DNA of 64,000 nt from Corynebacterium diphtheriae (GCF_001457455.1 NZ_LN831026.1:1054001-1118000); one strand, 5' to 3'; positions 8,851 through 18,451 are shown, numbered from the stretch's first letter. The notes: a model not told the origin generated them from the letters alone. Numbers and translations are program-made.

Positions 8851-9369
8851 ATGAACATCCACGGACGATGGCAACCACCAACCACCGACGAAATCAACGA
8901 CATGGTCAAACTTCACGCCGACGGCTACTCAGTACGTCAAATCGCCAAACGCAAAGGCTGGGGAGTAGCAACCGTCTCCAAATACCTACACAAAGCCGGC
9001 GCCGACATAGACCGCAGCAAAACACACGAAGCCACCATCGCCCGCAAACGCCGACTCGACGAACTCAAACTAGACCTCGCCGAACAACTCTGGGACGACA
9101 TCGAATCCCTCCGAGACCGCATCTGGGAACCCTACGAAACCTACCTCGGCACCGGAGACGGCGTCGAACACGTCGAACTCGACGAACCACCACTACGCGA
9201 CCAACACGACGGCGTATCCGCCCTCCAAAAACTCGTCAAAATGGTCGACGACCTCACCGCAAACATCGACACAGACAGCACCACCAAAGAAAGCTCCGAC
9301 GCTCTCACCAAACTCCGCGAAGGCATCACCAAACTCGTCACCGACATGAAAGAAAAACAACACCAATGA
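8851..9369 (+). CDS. terS: Terminase small subunit (probable)
   Basis: 172 residues, start after AAAGGAAAC. Residues ~10-50 contain a helix-turn-helix (DEINDMVKLHADGYSVRQIA...GVATVSKYLHKAG). The rest is charged and helical, suited to oligomer formation. By position, overlapping terL by four bases (ATGA), it is the DNA-recognition subunit that picks the packaging start site for the large subunit. The family match is weak at sequence level, as is usual for TerS. Confidence 0.75.
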   Translation: MNIHGRWQPPTTDEINDMVKLHADGYSVRQIAKRKGWGVATVSKYLHKAGADIDRSKTHEATIARKRRLDELKLDLAEQLWDDIESLRDRIWEPYETYLGTGDGVEHVELDEPPLRDQHDGVSALQKLVKMVDDLTANIDTDSTTKESSDALTKLREGITKLVTDMKEKQHQ

Positions 9370-10646
9370 CAGACCTCATCGCACCCGGAATAGGGCTAGG
9401 CCTCAACCAAGCAATCTCCATCGCAGAATCCAACTATCGTGTCAACGTCTGGGAAGGTGCCATCCGCTCCGGAAAAACCTTCTCATCACAACTCAGATGG
9501 CTCATGTACATCGCGGGAGAAGCCCCCAGTGGTGGACAGCTACTCATGGTCGGACGAACCCGTGACAGCCTCTACCGCAACGTCATCGCCCCCATGCAAG
9601 ACCCAGAAGTATTCGGCGACCTCGCAGACCAAGTCCGCTACACATCCGGTGCCCCCTACGCCACCATCCTAGGAAAACGCGTCCACATCCTCGGAGCACA
9701 CGACTCCAAAGCCGAAAAAGCCATCCGTGGTATGACACTCGCAGGGGCCTACGGTGACGAAGCAACAATCCTTTCCGAGCACTTCTTCACCCAGCTCCTA
9801 GGCCGCATGTCCGTCGACGGGGCAAAAGCATTCTTCACCACTAACCCCGACAGCCCCAGCCACTGGCTTAAAGAAATCTACCTCGACCGAATCAACGACC
9901 CCATTAACCCACTCCAAGACTGGGGATCATGGCACTTCGGACTCGACGACAACCCCAACCTCAGCGAAGACTACAAAAACAGCATCAAATCCGAATTCAC
10001 CGGACTGTTCTACAAACGCTTCATCGAAGGCCTCTGGGTAGCGGCAGAAGGCGCCGTCTACGACATGTGGGTACCAGAACGCCACATCGTAAGAAACGAA
10101 GCCATGCCCACCATCGAACGCTACTTCTCCATCGGAATCGACTACGGCACCACCAACGCCACCGCTGCCATCCTCCTAGGCCTCGGAACAGACGGATGCC
10201 TCTACGCCGTCGACGAATGGCGATACACCCCAACCAGCAAAGAAGTTCGAAAAACAGACATCCAACTCGTTGACTCCATCAAAACCTGGGCAAGCATCCA
10301 ACACGACCCCCACAACCCCAACGCCACCGACACACCCATAGTCGTTGACCCCGCAGCAGCATCCTTCAAAGTCCAACTCCAACAAGAAGGCATCTACCCC
10401 TACAACGCAGAAAACGACGTCCTCTACGGAATCAGGCTCATCTCAAGCCTCCTATCCGCAGACAAACTCAAAATCAACGAACGATGCGCCGCACTCATCA
10501 AAGAAATCAGCGGCTACACATGGGACCCCAAAGCCACCCGCGAAGGCATCGACGCCGTCATCAAAGTCAACGACCACTCCTGCGACGCCCTCCGCTACGC
10601 CGTCGCAACCACCGAAAACTTCTGGCGCCGCTACATCAACCTCTAG
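9366..10646 (+). CDS. terL: Terminase large subunit
   Basis: 426 residues. The ATPase domain has Walker A GAIRSGKT (~residues 33-40) and a Walker B-like strand ending GAYGDEA (~120). The nuclease domain has SIGIDYGT (~255), VVDPAAASF (~330) and a late HSCDALRYA, all typical of RNase H-fold terminase nucleases. It cuts concatemeric DNA and pumps it into the prohead through the portal. Similarity in type to PBSX/SPP1-like terminases suggests headful packaging, which is not shown directly. It is translationally coupled to terS. Confidence 0.93.
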   Translation: MTDLIAPGIGLGLNQAISIAESNYRVNVWEGAIRSGKTFSSQLRWLMYIAGEAPSGGQLLMVGRTRDSLYRNVIAPMQDPEVFGDLADQVRYTSGAPYATILGKRVHILGAHDSKAEKAIRGMTLAGAYGDEATILSEHFFTQLLGRMSVDGAKAFFTTNPDSPSHWLKEIYLDRINDPINPLQDWGSWHFGLDDNPNLSEDYKNSIKSEFTGLFYKRFIEGLWVAAEGAVYDMWVPERHIVRNEAMPTIERYFSIGIDYGTTNATAAILLGLGTDGCLYAVDEWRYTPTSKEVRKTDIQLVDSIKTWASIQHDPHNPNATDTPIVVDPAAASFKVQLQQEGIYPYNAENDVLYGIRLISSLLSADKLKINERCAALIKEISGYTWDPKATREGIDAVIKVNDHSCDALRYAVATTENFWRRYINL

Positions 10647-10655
10647 GACACACCA

Positions 10656-12386
10656 ATGAACAACCCCAACCAATGGCCACCCGCACCCTACGACATCGCC
10701 ATCAAAGACATGGAAACATGGAAAGCATGGTACGCCGGTAACACCGACGAACTCACCCGCATCTACGCCCACCAAGGCCATACCAAAATCATCCTCCCCA
10801 ACGGGGCAAACGGTAAAACAACCGGCGAAACCTACTTCTGGGGCCGCCCCAACCCACAAGCCCGCAAACGCCGCCACCTACCCATACCCGCCGATATTTC
10901 ACGAGCAAGCGCCGACCTACTCTTCGCCAACCCACCCTACGTCCGCCTCGGCGAAAACGACCAACCCACCAAACCCGACAAAGACCCCACAACAGGCGAC
11001 GAAATTCCACTCGATACCGACACCCAAAACCGCAACCAACAACGCAAAAAACTAGGCGACCGACTCGCCACCATCTTCGACCCAGCAGACTTTCCAGCAC
11101 TACTCAACGAAGCCGCACAATGGGCATCAGTACTCGGTGGAACCTACCTCACCGCATGGTGGGACAGGGAACTACGTTCACACGTCGTACCCACCCACGT
11201 CACCGCAGACCGCGCCATCCCCACATTCCGCTTCGGAATCCTCTCATCCGTCACATTCTGGAATGAACTACAACCAGACCCCACAAACACCACCTACACC
11301 ACAAGCACCCTCCGCCACCTCGAACACCACACACCCGGCAAAATCACCCACGAACTCTGGGCGGGAACATCCAACACCCTCGGCGAACAAATCCCACTCG
11401 ACCACCACCCAGATACCGCATGGGTACTCCAAGAGGACGAAACAGGGATCATCGAAACAGGCCTCAAACGCCTCGACGTCGTCTACATCCCCAACAAAAA
11501 ACCCAACAAAGCATGGATCGGCATCAACCAACTAGCCCCACTCGGATGCTCCGACTACGACGGCATCGAATCCGAATTTGACGCCATCGACGAAAACGCC
11601 TCCGGACTCATCCGAGACGTAAGAGACGGCGCCTCCAAAATCTTCGTAGACGAAATGCTCCTACGCGACGACGGAATAGGCAAAGGCGCCACCTTCGACC
11701 AAGACCAAGGTGCCTACGTCAAACTTGCCCCCGGCATGGGATCGGCAAAAGACGGATCACGCCCCATCGAATCCGTCCAACTCTCCATCCGCTGGCAGGA
11801 ATACTCCCAAGTCCAAGCAGAAATACTGACCACCATCCTCCAAAACGTTGGCATCAGCGCCCAAAATTTCAACGACGGGCGCCTATCCACCCAAGTCACC
11901 GCAACCGAAGTCAACGCCAACAGCGCCACCAGCGAAAACACCCGCAAAGCCAAAATCAACTTCTGGCGCAAAGGCATCACAGAATTCGTCGAAATGTGCA
12001 TGGAACTCGACTCCGTCCAATTCAACACCGGCCTTAACCTCACAGACCGCCCCAACGTCCGATTCCCAGCACAAGCCACCCAATCCGACAGTGAAAAAGC
12101 CACCACCATCCGAACCAAAAAAGAAGGCGGCTTCCTCTCCACCGAAACGGCAGTACGCCAAGACCACCCCGACTGGACAGACGACGAAGTCATGGCAGAA
12201 CTCGACCGAATCGCAGAAGACAAGCTCCGCGAAACACGACTCTCTTTCGGTAAAGGTCTTGACGATAGTGGGGAAGCAACCCCACCCACCTACGACGAAG
12301 GCGACCCACAACCTCGTGAAGTAGGAGACGACTGGGAAAACCTCGCCGACGACCTCGACAGCATCAACAATGAGAATCAGAAATGA
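10656..12386 (+). CDS. Portal protein (SPP1 Gp6-like)
   Basis: 576 residues, starting 10 nt after terL. Features of the SPP1-type portal are visible: the early ADLLFANPP segment, central aromatic beta stretches, a long helical region (ENTRKAKINFWRKGITEFVEMCMEL), and a ~100-residue acidic C-terminus. The protein forms the 12-fold ring through which DNA passes and to which the connector proteins attach. It overlaps the MuF gene by four bases. Confidence 0.9.
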   Translation: MNNPNQWPPAPYDIAIKDMETWKAWYAGNTDELTRIYAHQGHTKIILPNGANGKTTGETYFWGRPNPQARKRRHLPIPADISRASADLLFANPPYVRLGENDQPTKPDKDPTTGDEIPLDTDTQNRNQQRKKLGDRLATIFDPADFPALLNEAAQWASVLGGTYLTAWWDRELRSHVVPTHVTADRAIPTFRFGILSSVTFWNELQPDPTNTTYTTSTLRHLEHHTPGKITHELWAGTSNTLGEQIPLDHHPDTAWVLQEDETGIIETGLKRLDVVYIPNKKPNKAWIGINQLAPLGCSDYDGIESEFDAIDENASGLIRDVRDGASKIFVDEMLLRDDGIGKGATFDQDQGAYVKLAPGMGSAKDGSRPIESVQLSIRWQEYSQVQAEILTTILQNVGISAQNFNDGRLSTQVTATEVNANSATSENTRKAKINFWRKGITEFVEMCMELDSVQFNTGLNLTDRPNVRFPAQATQSDSEKATTIRTKKEGGFLSTETAVRQDHPDWTDDEVMAELDRIAEDKLRETRLSFGKGLDDSGEATPPTYDEGDPQPREVGDDWENLADDLDSINNENQK

Positions 12387-13501
12387 TCCAACAACCAGCA
12401 ACCAGCCCACAGAAGAAACGGAAACGATGGCGCGCCCTCGACCTCACCCGTGGCCTCCACCTCGACATGCTCGACGGACTCACCAACACCGTTGTTGATA
12501 CCGCATCAGCACTCGAACGCCGCATTATCGAAGCCGTCAAACACCAATCCATCCAACCCAACCCCAACCGCAACAAACTCATTAGTATCCTCACCAACAT
12601 TGTCAGTTACGGGGTGGGGATACTCACCGGGAAAGGGCGGAAAACCCTTGAAGAAGCTGAAAAACTTGGGGTGAAAACCGCCCAACACAAAATAGGGCAC
12701 ATGCCCCAAAATAAACGCCTTCCAGCACCCAAAGCGCCCCGTAATGTTGACCTTGGAACGACTGTCAGAACCCCCAAAGCCCTTGATGACACTTTCCAAC
12801 AACTAGCCCATACCCTCATTGGCTCCGGATCGGCTCTCTTCGATGAGGTTGTGCTAGCGATTGTGGAAAACCCGCCGGAATCAGAAGCAGCACGCCGTCG
12901 CATAGCCCAAACCGTTCTTGACCAATTACGGGATAAAGGAATCACGGGGTACGTGGATAAGGCAGGGCGCCGGTGGAATCTTGTGTCCTATGTGGAAATG
13001 GCGACCCGTAAAGCAGCAGGTGACCTAGCGTTCGCAGCGCACATGGAAGAAATGCTCAAAGCAGGCCTTGATGTTGTGCGCGTTACCGTCATGCCGAACT
13101 GTCACCCATACTGCCAGCCCTACCAAGGGCGCCTACTGTCCCTCACGGGGGAAACAACCCATGTTGGTGGTGAAAAAGTCGTGGCCACCGTCTCCGAAGC
13201 AGTAGCCCACGGATTCCGTCACATCGGATGCCGCCACACCATCTACCACTGGCAACAAGGCGACCCCTTCGTAGAACCCGACAGTATCGACCACGGCGAC
13301 TACGAAGCCTCCCAAGCGCTACGAAGGTTGGAAAGGGAAGTCCGCCGGTGGAAGAGAGCAGAAGCTGGTGCGGTCACAGATGAAGCACAATCCAAAGCGC
13401 GAGCCCGTATCCGTCTATCGCAGAAAAAAATCCGTGAACATGTACATAAAACGGGGGTGGTGAGGAATAGGTATAGGGAACAGGTTGCTAAGGCGTTGTA
13501 A
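12383..13501 (+). CDS. MuF-like minor head protein
   Basis: 372 residues. The C-terminal third carries the minor-capsid/MuF signature, with Cys and His clusters (VRVTVMPNCHPYCQPYQGR ... GFRHIGCRHTIYHW). The N-terminal half is helical. MuF-fold proteins sit near the portal and are thought to be ejected or to help head maturation. An ATGA overlap couples it to the portal gene. No toxin domain is fused at the C-terminus, unlike some MuF polymorphic-toxin proteins. Confidence 0.88.
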   Translation: MIQQPATSPQKKRKRWRALDLTRGLHLDMLDGLTNTVVDTASALERRIIEAVKHQSIQPNPNRNKLISILTNIVSYGVGILTGKGRKTLEEAEKLGVKTAQHKIGHMPQNKRLPAPKAPRNVDLGTTVRTPKALDDTFQQLAHTLIGSGSALFDEVVLAIVENPPESEAARRRIAQTVLDQLRDKGITGYVDKAGRRWNLVSYVEMATRKAAGDLAFAAHMEEMLKAGLDVVRVTVMPNCHPYCQPYQGRLLSLTGETTHVGGEKVVATVSEAVAHGFRHIGCRHTIYHWQQGDPFVEPDSIDHGDYEASQALRRLEREVRRWKRAEAGAVTDEAQSKARARIRLSQKKIREHVHKTGVVRNRYREQVAKAL

Positions 13502-13775
13502 TGTCCGCCCGTGGCGTTGCATTACCGCTCGTGGCGGTCTAACATTGCAGCTTATGGGGCATACGTGCGTTTAATGCAAGAATGCTGAACAAAATGTCCC
13601 AGCCGAAAGGCCACGACACCACATAGGTGAACACATCAAACAGCACACCCCCTAAGCGGAAACAGCAACATCCGTTTAGGGGGTTAAACGCATGTCTAAC
13701 CACCCCCAAAATAGCCACGCCGGGAGCGGGCACATGACAGGCCAGGTGCAGTCATGAACACAAAGGAGAACCCAA
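13502..13775 (+). ncRNA. Structured noncoding segment inside the head operon (candidate RNA element)
   Basis: There is no gene in 274 nt although neighbouring late genes overlap. Possible pairings: TTGCATTA (13517-13524) with TAATGCAA (13572-13579), enclosing a CCGC-TCGT-GGCGG hairpin; GGGGCAT (13556-13562) with ATGTCCC (13594-13600), which would form a pseudoknot; a GCC-GAAA-GGC tetraloop hairpin (13602-13611); a 14-bp hairpin (13647-13660 / 13671-13684, one G-T pair); and CATGAC/GTCATG just before the scaffold ribosome site. It may set the ratio of MuF to scaffold and capsid, or be a processing site. No known RNA family is claimed. Confidence 0.5.
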
Positions 13776-14630
13776 ATGAGCAACAAAACCAACAAGGACA
13801 CCCTCAATCACGACGATGAGGACAAACTTATTGGCCCCGCAGTCGAAGTAGAGGACACCGACAACGAATCGGGTGAACCCAACTACACCAACGGCGAAAA
13901 CGACGACGACACCGACGACACCAGCGACACCACAGACGGTGAAACAGACGACGAACTCGACGACTTCGACGACGACATCGAATGGCTCAACATCGACGAA
14001 CTCAACGACTTCGACGACGACGAAGATCAAGAGCAAACCCCCGACGACACCAACGCCGAAGACACCACAAGCGCCGAAGAGAACACCCCCGACGAAGACA
14101 CCGCCGATACATTCCCCAAGGAATACGTTGACAAACTTCGTCGCGAAAACCTCCACCGCCGCAAACAAAACAAAGAAATGCGCGAACAAATGACCACCAA
14201 GGTCGAAACCGCATACCAAGAACTCGTCACCCAACTCGCACAAGCCGCCGGAATCGAAGCCGACAACGCCAACGACCTAGCGGAAAAGCTCAACCAAACT
14301 CTCCAAACCGAGCGAAAGCAAGCACAACAAGCACGGCAAGAACTCGCCATCTACAAAGCAACCCAAAACGCCGACGTAGACCCCCGCGAACTCACCGACT
14401 CCATCAGCTTCAACAACCAGCTCGCCAAGCTCAACCCACAAGACGGCGACTACGACGACAGCATCCAAAACCTCGTCAACCAGTACGCCGCAAAAACAAA
14501 CCGCGCACCCAAGCGCACACAACGCTCCGGAACCGACTACAGCGCCGGAGCCAACACCATCACCGCAGACAACAGCTTCGAATCTCTCCTAGGACAACGA
14601 CGCCAACGACGCGGTGTCAACATCAACTAA
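13776..14630 (+). CDS. Capsid scaffolding protein
   Basis: 284 residues, start after AAAGGAG. Residues 1-~110 are extremely acidic (runs of Asp and Glu). Residues ~115-200 are a charged coiled coil (EYVDKLRRENLHRRKQNKEM onward). The C-terminus is basic (GQRRQRRGVN). This pattern is standard for phage scaffolds, whose basic tail docks on the capsid protein while the core guides prohead size. It lies directly before the capsid gene. No protease motif is seen. Confidence 0.88.
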   Translation: MSNKTNKDTLNHDDEDKLIGPAVEVEDTDNESGEPNYTNGENDDDTDDTSDTTDGETDDELDDFDDDIEWLNIDELNDFDDDEDQEQTPDDTNAEDTTSAEENTPDEDTADTFPKEYVDKLRRENLHRRKQNKEMREQMTTKVETAYQELVTQLAQAAGIEADNANDLAEKLNQTLQTERKQAQQARQELAIYKATQNADVDPRELTDSISFNNQLAKLNPQDGDYDDSIQNLVNQYAAKTNRAPKRTQRSGTDYSAGANTITADNSFESLLGQRRQRRGVNIN

Positions 14631-14645
14631 CAAAGGACACAACAA

Positions 14646-15848
14646 ATGCCCGCTTCCGGTGCAAACACCAACAAATTCATCACCACCCAAACCATCGCCA
14701 ACCAAGCACTAGTCACCCTCTACGAATCCCTCACGGTCAAACCACTCATCTACACCGACCTGACCCAAGAATTCACCAACGCCGGCGTTGGTGACACCAT
14801 CAACGTCCGCAAGCCAGCAGTATTCAAAGCCAACAAGTTCAACCGCGCCTCCGGTATCGAAATCCAAACCCCATCCGAGGGCTCCGTACCAGTCAAACTG
14901 GACACCTTCCTCGATACCTCCTTCGAAGTCACCTCCGAGCAACTTGCCCTCGACATCGCAGACTTCGACGCACAGCTTCTCACCCCAGCAATGGAAGCCA
15001 TCACCGAAGGTGTGGACAAGGCACTGCTCGAAACCCTCATCAAGGGCGCAACCCAATCCGTTGGCGACAAGCCAGACTTTATGTGGAACCAACCAGAATG
15101 CCTCCTGATGGCAGGCGCACTCCTGGACAAGAAGAAAGTCCCAATGGTCGACCGTGCAGCGGTCATCGGCCCCATGATGAAGGCCTACTGGAACAACTCC
15201 ATCCACCTCAAGAACGCTGAGAAGTCCGGCACCACCGAAGCGCTACGCCGCGCATCCCTCGGTCGTGACGTATTCGGCTTCGAAACCTACCGCTCCGCAA
15301 ACGTCACCCCAGAACTCGGTGGTGTTGGTACCGGCACCGAGGTTGGTGCAGCCTTCCACAAGTCCGCACTCGCATTCGGATCTGCATCCCTACCAATCCC
15401 ATCTGGTGCAGAAGGTGCTATCGCCTCCCACAATGGCCTGTTCCTGCGTGTTGTTCGCCAATACGACATCAACCGCAAGTCTGACATCATCTCCATCGAC
15501 ATCCTGTTCGGTGCGAAGGTACTCGACCCAGATCGCATTGTTCTGCTCAAGGGCGGCGCAAACGAGGAAGAGGAAGCAGCCGCCGAATCTTCCACTATCA
15601 CCCTTCCTAGCGGTGTTAGCTCTGGCACCTTCACCCTGACCGTTGGTCGCCAAACCACCCGGGCAATCCAATACAACGCTGATGGCAACGCCGTAGCGGA
15701 AGCCCTCAACGCCCTGTCCAACGTCACCAGCGCCAAGGTTGTCGGCTCCGCAGGTGGCCCATACACCGTCACTGGTGTGAAGCAAAAGATCACCGGCACC
15801 GGTACCTCGCTTGTCGGTGGGTCGTCCACCGGCATCACCGTGATGTAA
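14646..15848 (+). CDS. Major capsid protein with added C-terminal Ig-like domain
   Basis: 400 residues. Residues 1-~310 match the P22-coat-like branch of the HK97 fold (FITTQTIANQALVTLYESL, VKLDTFLDTSFEVTSEQLAL, AAVIGPMMKAYW). An acidic linker (ANEEEEAAAES) leads to a ~80-residue beta-rich module with TITLPSG, GTFTLTVG, AVAEALNAL and AGGPYTVTG. The same module ends the tail tube protein. It is probably a surface domain. Codon use is more host-like, with more GGT, GTT and AAG than the upstream genes, as expected for a very highly expressed gene. Confidence 0.92.
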   Translation: MPASGANTNKFITTQTIANQALVTLYESLTVKPLIYTDLTQEFTNAGVGDTINVRKPAVFKANKFNRASGIEIQTPSEGSVPVKLDTFLDTSFEVTSEQLALDIADFDAQLLTPAMEAITEGVDKALLETLIKGATQSVGDKPDFMWNQPECLLMAGALLDKKKVPMVDRAAVIGPMMKAYWNNSIHLKNAEKSGTTEALRRASLGRDVFGFETYRSANVTPELGGVGTGTEVGAAFHKSALAFGSASLPIPSGAEGAIASHNGLFLRVVRQYDINRKSDIISIDILFGAKVLDPDRIVLLKGGANEEEEAAAESSTITLPSGVSSGTFTLTVGRQTTRAIQYNADGNAVAEALNALSNVTSAKVVGSAGGPYTVTGVKQKITGTGTSLVGGSSTGITVM

Positions 15849-15870
15849 CCACATAACCCAAGGGGGAGAC

Positions 15871-16284
15871 GTGCGCATATACGCAACTGAAACCAACATC
15901 AAACAGTGGATCGAAGAACCGCCCAAAAACATCAGATCGCTACTGCGACACGCCTCCCTCATGGTGGAACAAGCAACACGCCTTGACGTCTACACAGTCG
16001 ACGAAGACGGATACCCCACAGACATCGACATCGAAGACGCCTTCCGAGACGCCGTCTGCTCACAAATCACAATGTGGGCAACCTCCGGACTCGACCCAAC
16101 TAAGGGATACACCGGGCAAAAAGCCCAAATCGCCTCACAATCCGTACCCGGAGGCAGCGTCTCCTACGCCGGTGCACTCACCGTCGAACAACTCGGCGTC
16201 GCAGCAAACACACTCTGCGACGCCGCAATCATGCGACTAAAACAAGTCGGATTATGCAGGCAGGCGGTCAAATACCTTGGATGA
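15871..16284 (+). CDS. Head-tail connector / adaptor
   Basis: 137 residues from a GTG start with GGGGGAG upstream. It is small and mostly helical, with position right after the capsid gene and the pattern of head-completion adaptors (SPP1 gp15 / HK97 gp6 type). It probably forms the ring that docks under the portal. The assignment rests on length, order and general pattern rather than a motif. It overlaps the next gene by eight bases. Confidence 0.7.
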   Translation: MRIYATETNIKQWIEEPPKNIRSLLRHASLMVEQATRLDVYTVDEDGYPTDIDIEDAFRDAVCSQITMWATSGLDPTKGYTGQKAQIASQSVPGGSVSYAGALTVEQLGVAANTLCDAAIMRLKQVGLCRQAVKYLG

Positions 16285-16660
16285 CCACACACCCCTAGAC
16301 TTCCCCAACGGTGCAACACTGACCATCAAACGAGTCGGCAAAATCGCCTACGACAGCCTCGGGGATCGCATCAACACCACCAGCGAACACACCATCGGCC
16401 CCTGCTCCATTGTCTCCACCAACGGGCGCATCAACTGGGAAGACGACGGCACAAACCGCTGGGTAGGAACCATCGACATTCAAGCCCCACCACAAAGCGA
16501 CGTCATAGCAACCGACAGGGTCTACCTTCCCAACGGGGCATACGGGATCATCATCAACCCGCCGATACGCCCCAAAAACCCCTTCACTGGGTGGGAACCA
16601 TTCACACAGTTCACCATCGCCACCGCCGGATACACACCGGTAAACGAGACGAACACATGA
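16277..16660 (+). CDS. Head closure / stopper protein
   Basis: 127 residues, with the TTG at 16277 inside the previous gene as the most likely start. It is rich in beta strands (ATLTIKRVGKIAYDSLGD, RINWEDDGTNRWVGTIDI, DRVYLPNGAYGIIINPP), in the manner of SPP1 gp16-like stoppers, which close the head after packaging and join the tail. An ATGA overlap follows. Function is inferred from order in the connector cluster. Confidence 0.65.
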   Translation: MDDHTPLDFPNGATLTIKRVGKIAYDSLGDRINTTSEHTIGPCSIVSTNGRINWEDDGTNRWVGTIDIQAPPQSDVIATDRVYLPNGAYGIIINPPIRPKNPFTGWEPFTQFTIATAGYTPVNETNT

Positions 16661-16974
16661 ACATCACCTTAGAACCAGCCCTCGAAACACAAATCGGCGA
16701 CAGCCCAGAAGTGTTCGAAGCAATCACCGAAGCGGCCAACCAAATCTGGGATGTTTTTAACCTCATAGCGCCACGACGCACCGGGGCCATGGTTGCATCA
16801 GCCCACATGACCCCAGAACAAACCACCAACGGGAAAATTCTCCACCTCACCATCGACCCCGTTAACGAAGCCGGCACCCACTACGCAGCATACGTCGAAT
16901 TCGGAACATCCCGCATGGCTGCACAACACAACCTCCGCTACGCCCTCGAAACAGTCGAAGCAGAAACCCAATGA
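16657..16974 (+). CDS. HK97 gp10-like tail completion protein
   Basis: 105 residues from the ATG overlapping the preceding stop. The pattern is that of HK97 gp10-type neck proteins: RRTGAMVASAHMTPE followed by HYAAYVEFGTSRMAAQ and a final helix (RYALETVEAE). These sit at the head-tail interface of siphoviruses. ATGA overlaps on both sides show translational coupling. Confidence 0.8.
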   Translation: MNITLEPALETQIGDSPEVFEAITEAANQIWDVFNLIAPRRTGAMVASAHMTPEQTTNGKILHLTIDPVNEAGTHYAAYVEFGTSRMAAQHNLRYALETVEAETQ

Positions 16975-17429
16975 CAACCCCCCCACACATCACAGTCCCA
17001 GACGATCAACGCTTCCCAGATGTCGAAATCCTCATGGTCACTGTAATGAACACCATTCTGCAAAAACTCACCCCAGCTGGCAGGGCTTACATCATCCCTC
17101 CCGGCGCAGCCGACGCAGAACAACTCATCAACGCAGGACACTGTATCGCCACAGCAACAGGATTTGGTGGGGTAGCGGAACGAACCCAAGACCACCCACG
17201 TGTACTCGTCACAGTTACAACCGCCTACCGGTCCGACTCAACACGCGTGCTCCAGTGGCTCCGCAGGCAACTCACCAACTTCAACGGGACAGTCACGACC
17301 CCCGAAGGCGACGTCACCATCCAAGACATCAGCGACGCACAAGGCCCGCAGCGACTCCCTGCACCCCAACTAGACCACAGAACCGCGCAGGCCTTCTTCA
17401 CGGTCACAACGCGACTACTTAACCTTTAG
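16971..17429 (+). CDS. Tail terminator protein
   Basis: 152 residues. Position between the gp10-like protein and the tail tube gene, length and alternating beta/alpha pattern (RVLVTVTTAYRSD, AQAFFTVTTRLLNL) fit lambda gpU-like tail terminators, which cap the growing tail tube. No diagnostic motif exists, so the call depends on order. Confidence 0.68.
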   Translation: MTTPPHITVPDDQRFPDVEILMVTVMNTILQKLTPAGRAYIIPPGAADAEQLINAGHCIATATGFGGVAERTQDHPRVLVTVTTAYRSDSTRVLQWLRRQLTNFNGTVTTPEGDVTIQDISDAQGPQRLPAPQLDHRTAQAFFTVTTRLLNL

Positions 17430-17439
17430 GAGCATTTCG

Positions 17440-18396
17440 ATGCCAGAACCAGCAAAAAGCGCACCACTAACCAATGCGCAACAATTCCGCCTCATCAAAG
17501 ACAAGCAAGACGACCTAGTTCTTGCATGTACGAATATGGCCGTCATTGCAGCGCCATACGGTGTTGACCTCGGATCGATCGTTGATGATTCCACCGGCAA
17601 CCTTCTACCAATGCCATCCGGTGCATTCAGCCTTGGTGAAATCCAAAAGCAAGCAGGCGTTGACCTCACCCCAGACATGAAGACCGAAGGTGTTATGGGC
17701 TACGGCTCTCGTGCACAACGCCGTATCTTCGTCACTGAGGAAAACTTCGACATTGACATTGTCCTTCAAGAAATTCGAAAGCTTGGCCTGCAAATGTGGC
17801 TGAGCTTCGAAGACGAAGACGTCGAAAACAGCGGCAAGGCCACCCGTATTAAGAAGCGTGCAGCTTCCCGTGTGAAGTACTGGTCAATCGCTCTCATCGG
17901 CCTTGATGAATCCAACGACGTGTTCCCATTCTGGAAGTTCCCCAAGGTATCTCTCAACAAGAAGGGCAAGATGTCCCTCGCGGAGGCCAAAGAAATGGGA
18001 CTTCCAATGACCATGTCCGTGTTTGAAGAAAAAGGTGAGATGTTCGAAATGGGGCTTGCCGGCCCAGGCTGGCCTGAACTCGCCCGTAAGGCTGGTTTCT
18101 TCACAGACGACAGCGAGGAAGAGGAAGAGGGCGCGACAAAGACCGTCACCCTTCCACGTAGCATTTCAGGCGGCACGTTTACCTTGACGCTGGGTAGTGA
18201 GACGACTGCCCCAATTGCGCACGACGCTACCGGTACGGCCGTTGCAGCCGCTTTGAACAAGCTAAACAATGTTACCGGTATTAAGGGAACCGGTTCTGCC
18301 GGTGGCCCATACAGGCTCACCGGTGTGAAGGGGAATCTGACCGGCACCGGCACGTCGCTGTCTGGCGGTGATTCGCACACCATCACCGTCGCATAA
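17440..18396 (+). CDS. Major tail tube protein with C-terminal Ig-like domain
   Basis: 318 residues. Residues 1-~225 form a tube-type protein (MPSGAFSLGEIQKQAGVDL, RRIFVTEENFDIDIVLQEI, VFPFWKFPKVSL). A DSEEEEEG linker joins a ~80-residue module (TVTLPRSISGGTFTLTLG ... AGGPYRLTG ... GTGTSLSGG) closely related to the one on the capsid protein. The tube subunits stack to form the tail and the extra domain probably projects outward. Like the capsid gene it has host-like codon use. Confidence 0.88.
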   Translation: MPEPAKSAPLTNAQQFRLIKDKQDDLVLACTNMAVIAAPYGVDLGSIVDDSTGNLLPMPSGAFSLGEIQKQAGVDLTPDMKTEGVMGYGSRAQRRIFVTEENFDIDIVLQEIRKLGLQMWLSFEDEDVENSGKATRIKKRAASRVKYWSIALIGLDESNDVFPFWKFPKVSLNKKGKMSLAEAKEMGLPMTMSVFEEKGEMFEMGLAGPGWPELARKAGFFTDDSEEEEEGATKTVTLPRSISGGTFTLTLGSETTAPIAHDATGTAVAAALNKLNNVTGIKGTGSAGGPYRLTGVKGNLTGTGTSLSGGDSHTITVA

Positions 18397-18451
18397 TTGG
18401 TATGCCCCGCCTTGGGGTCGGGCGGGCAACAAATACAACCCTCTCTCCACA

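Noticed and set aside
8868..9365. Arg/His-rich plus-strand frame joined in front of terL
   Set aside because: It is the shifted frame of terS; terL begins at 9366 in the ATGA overlap with terS.
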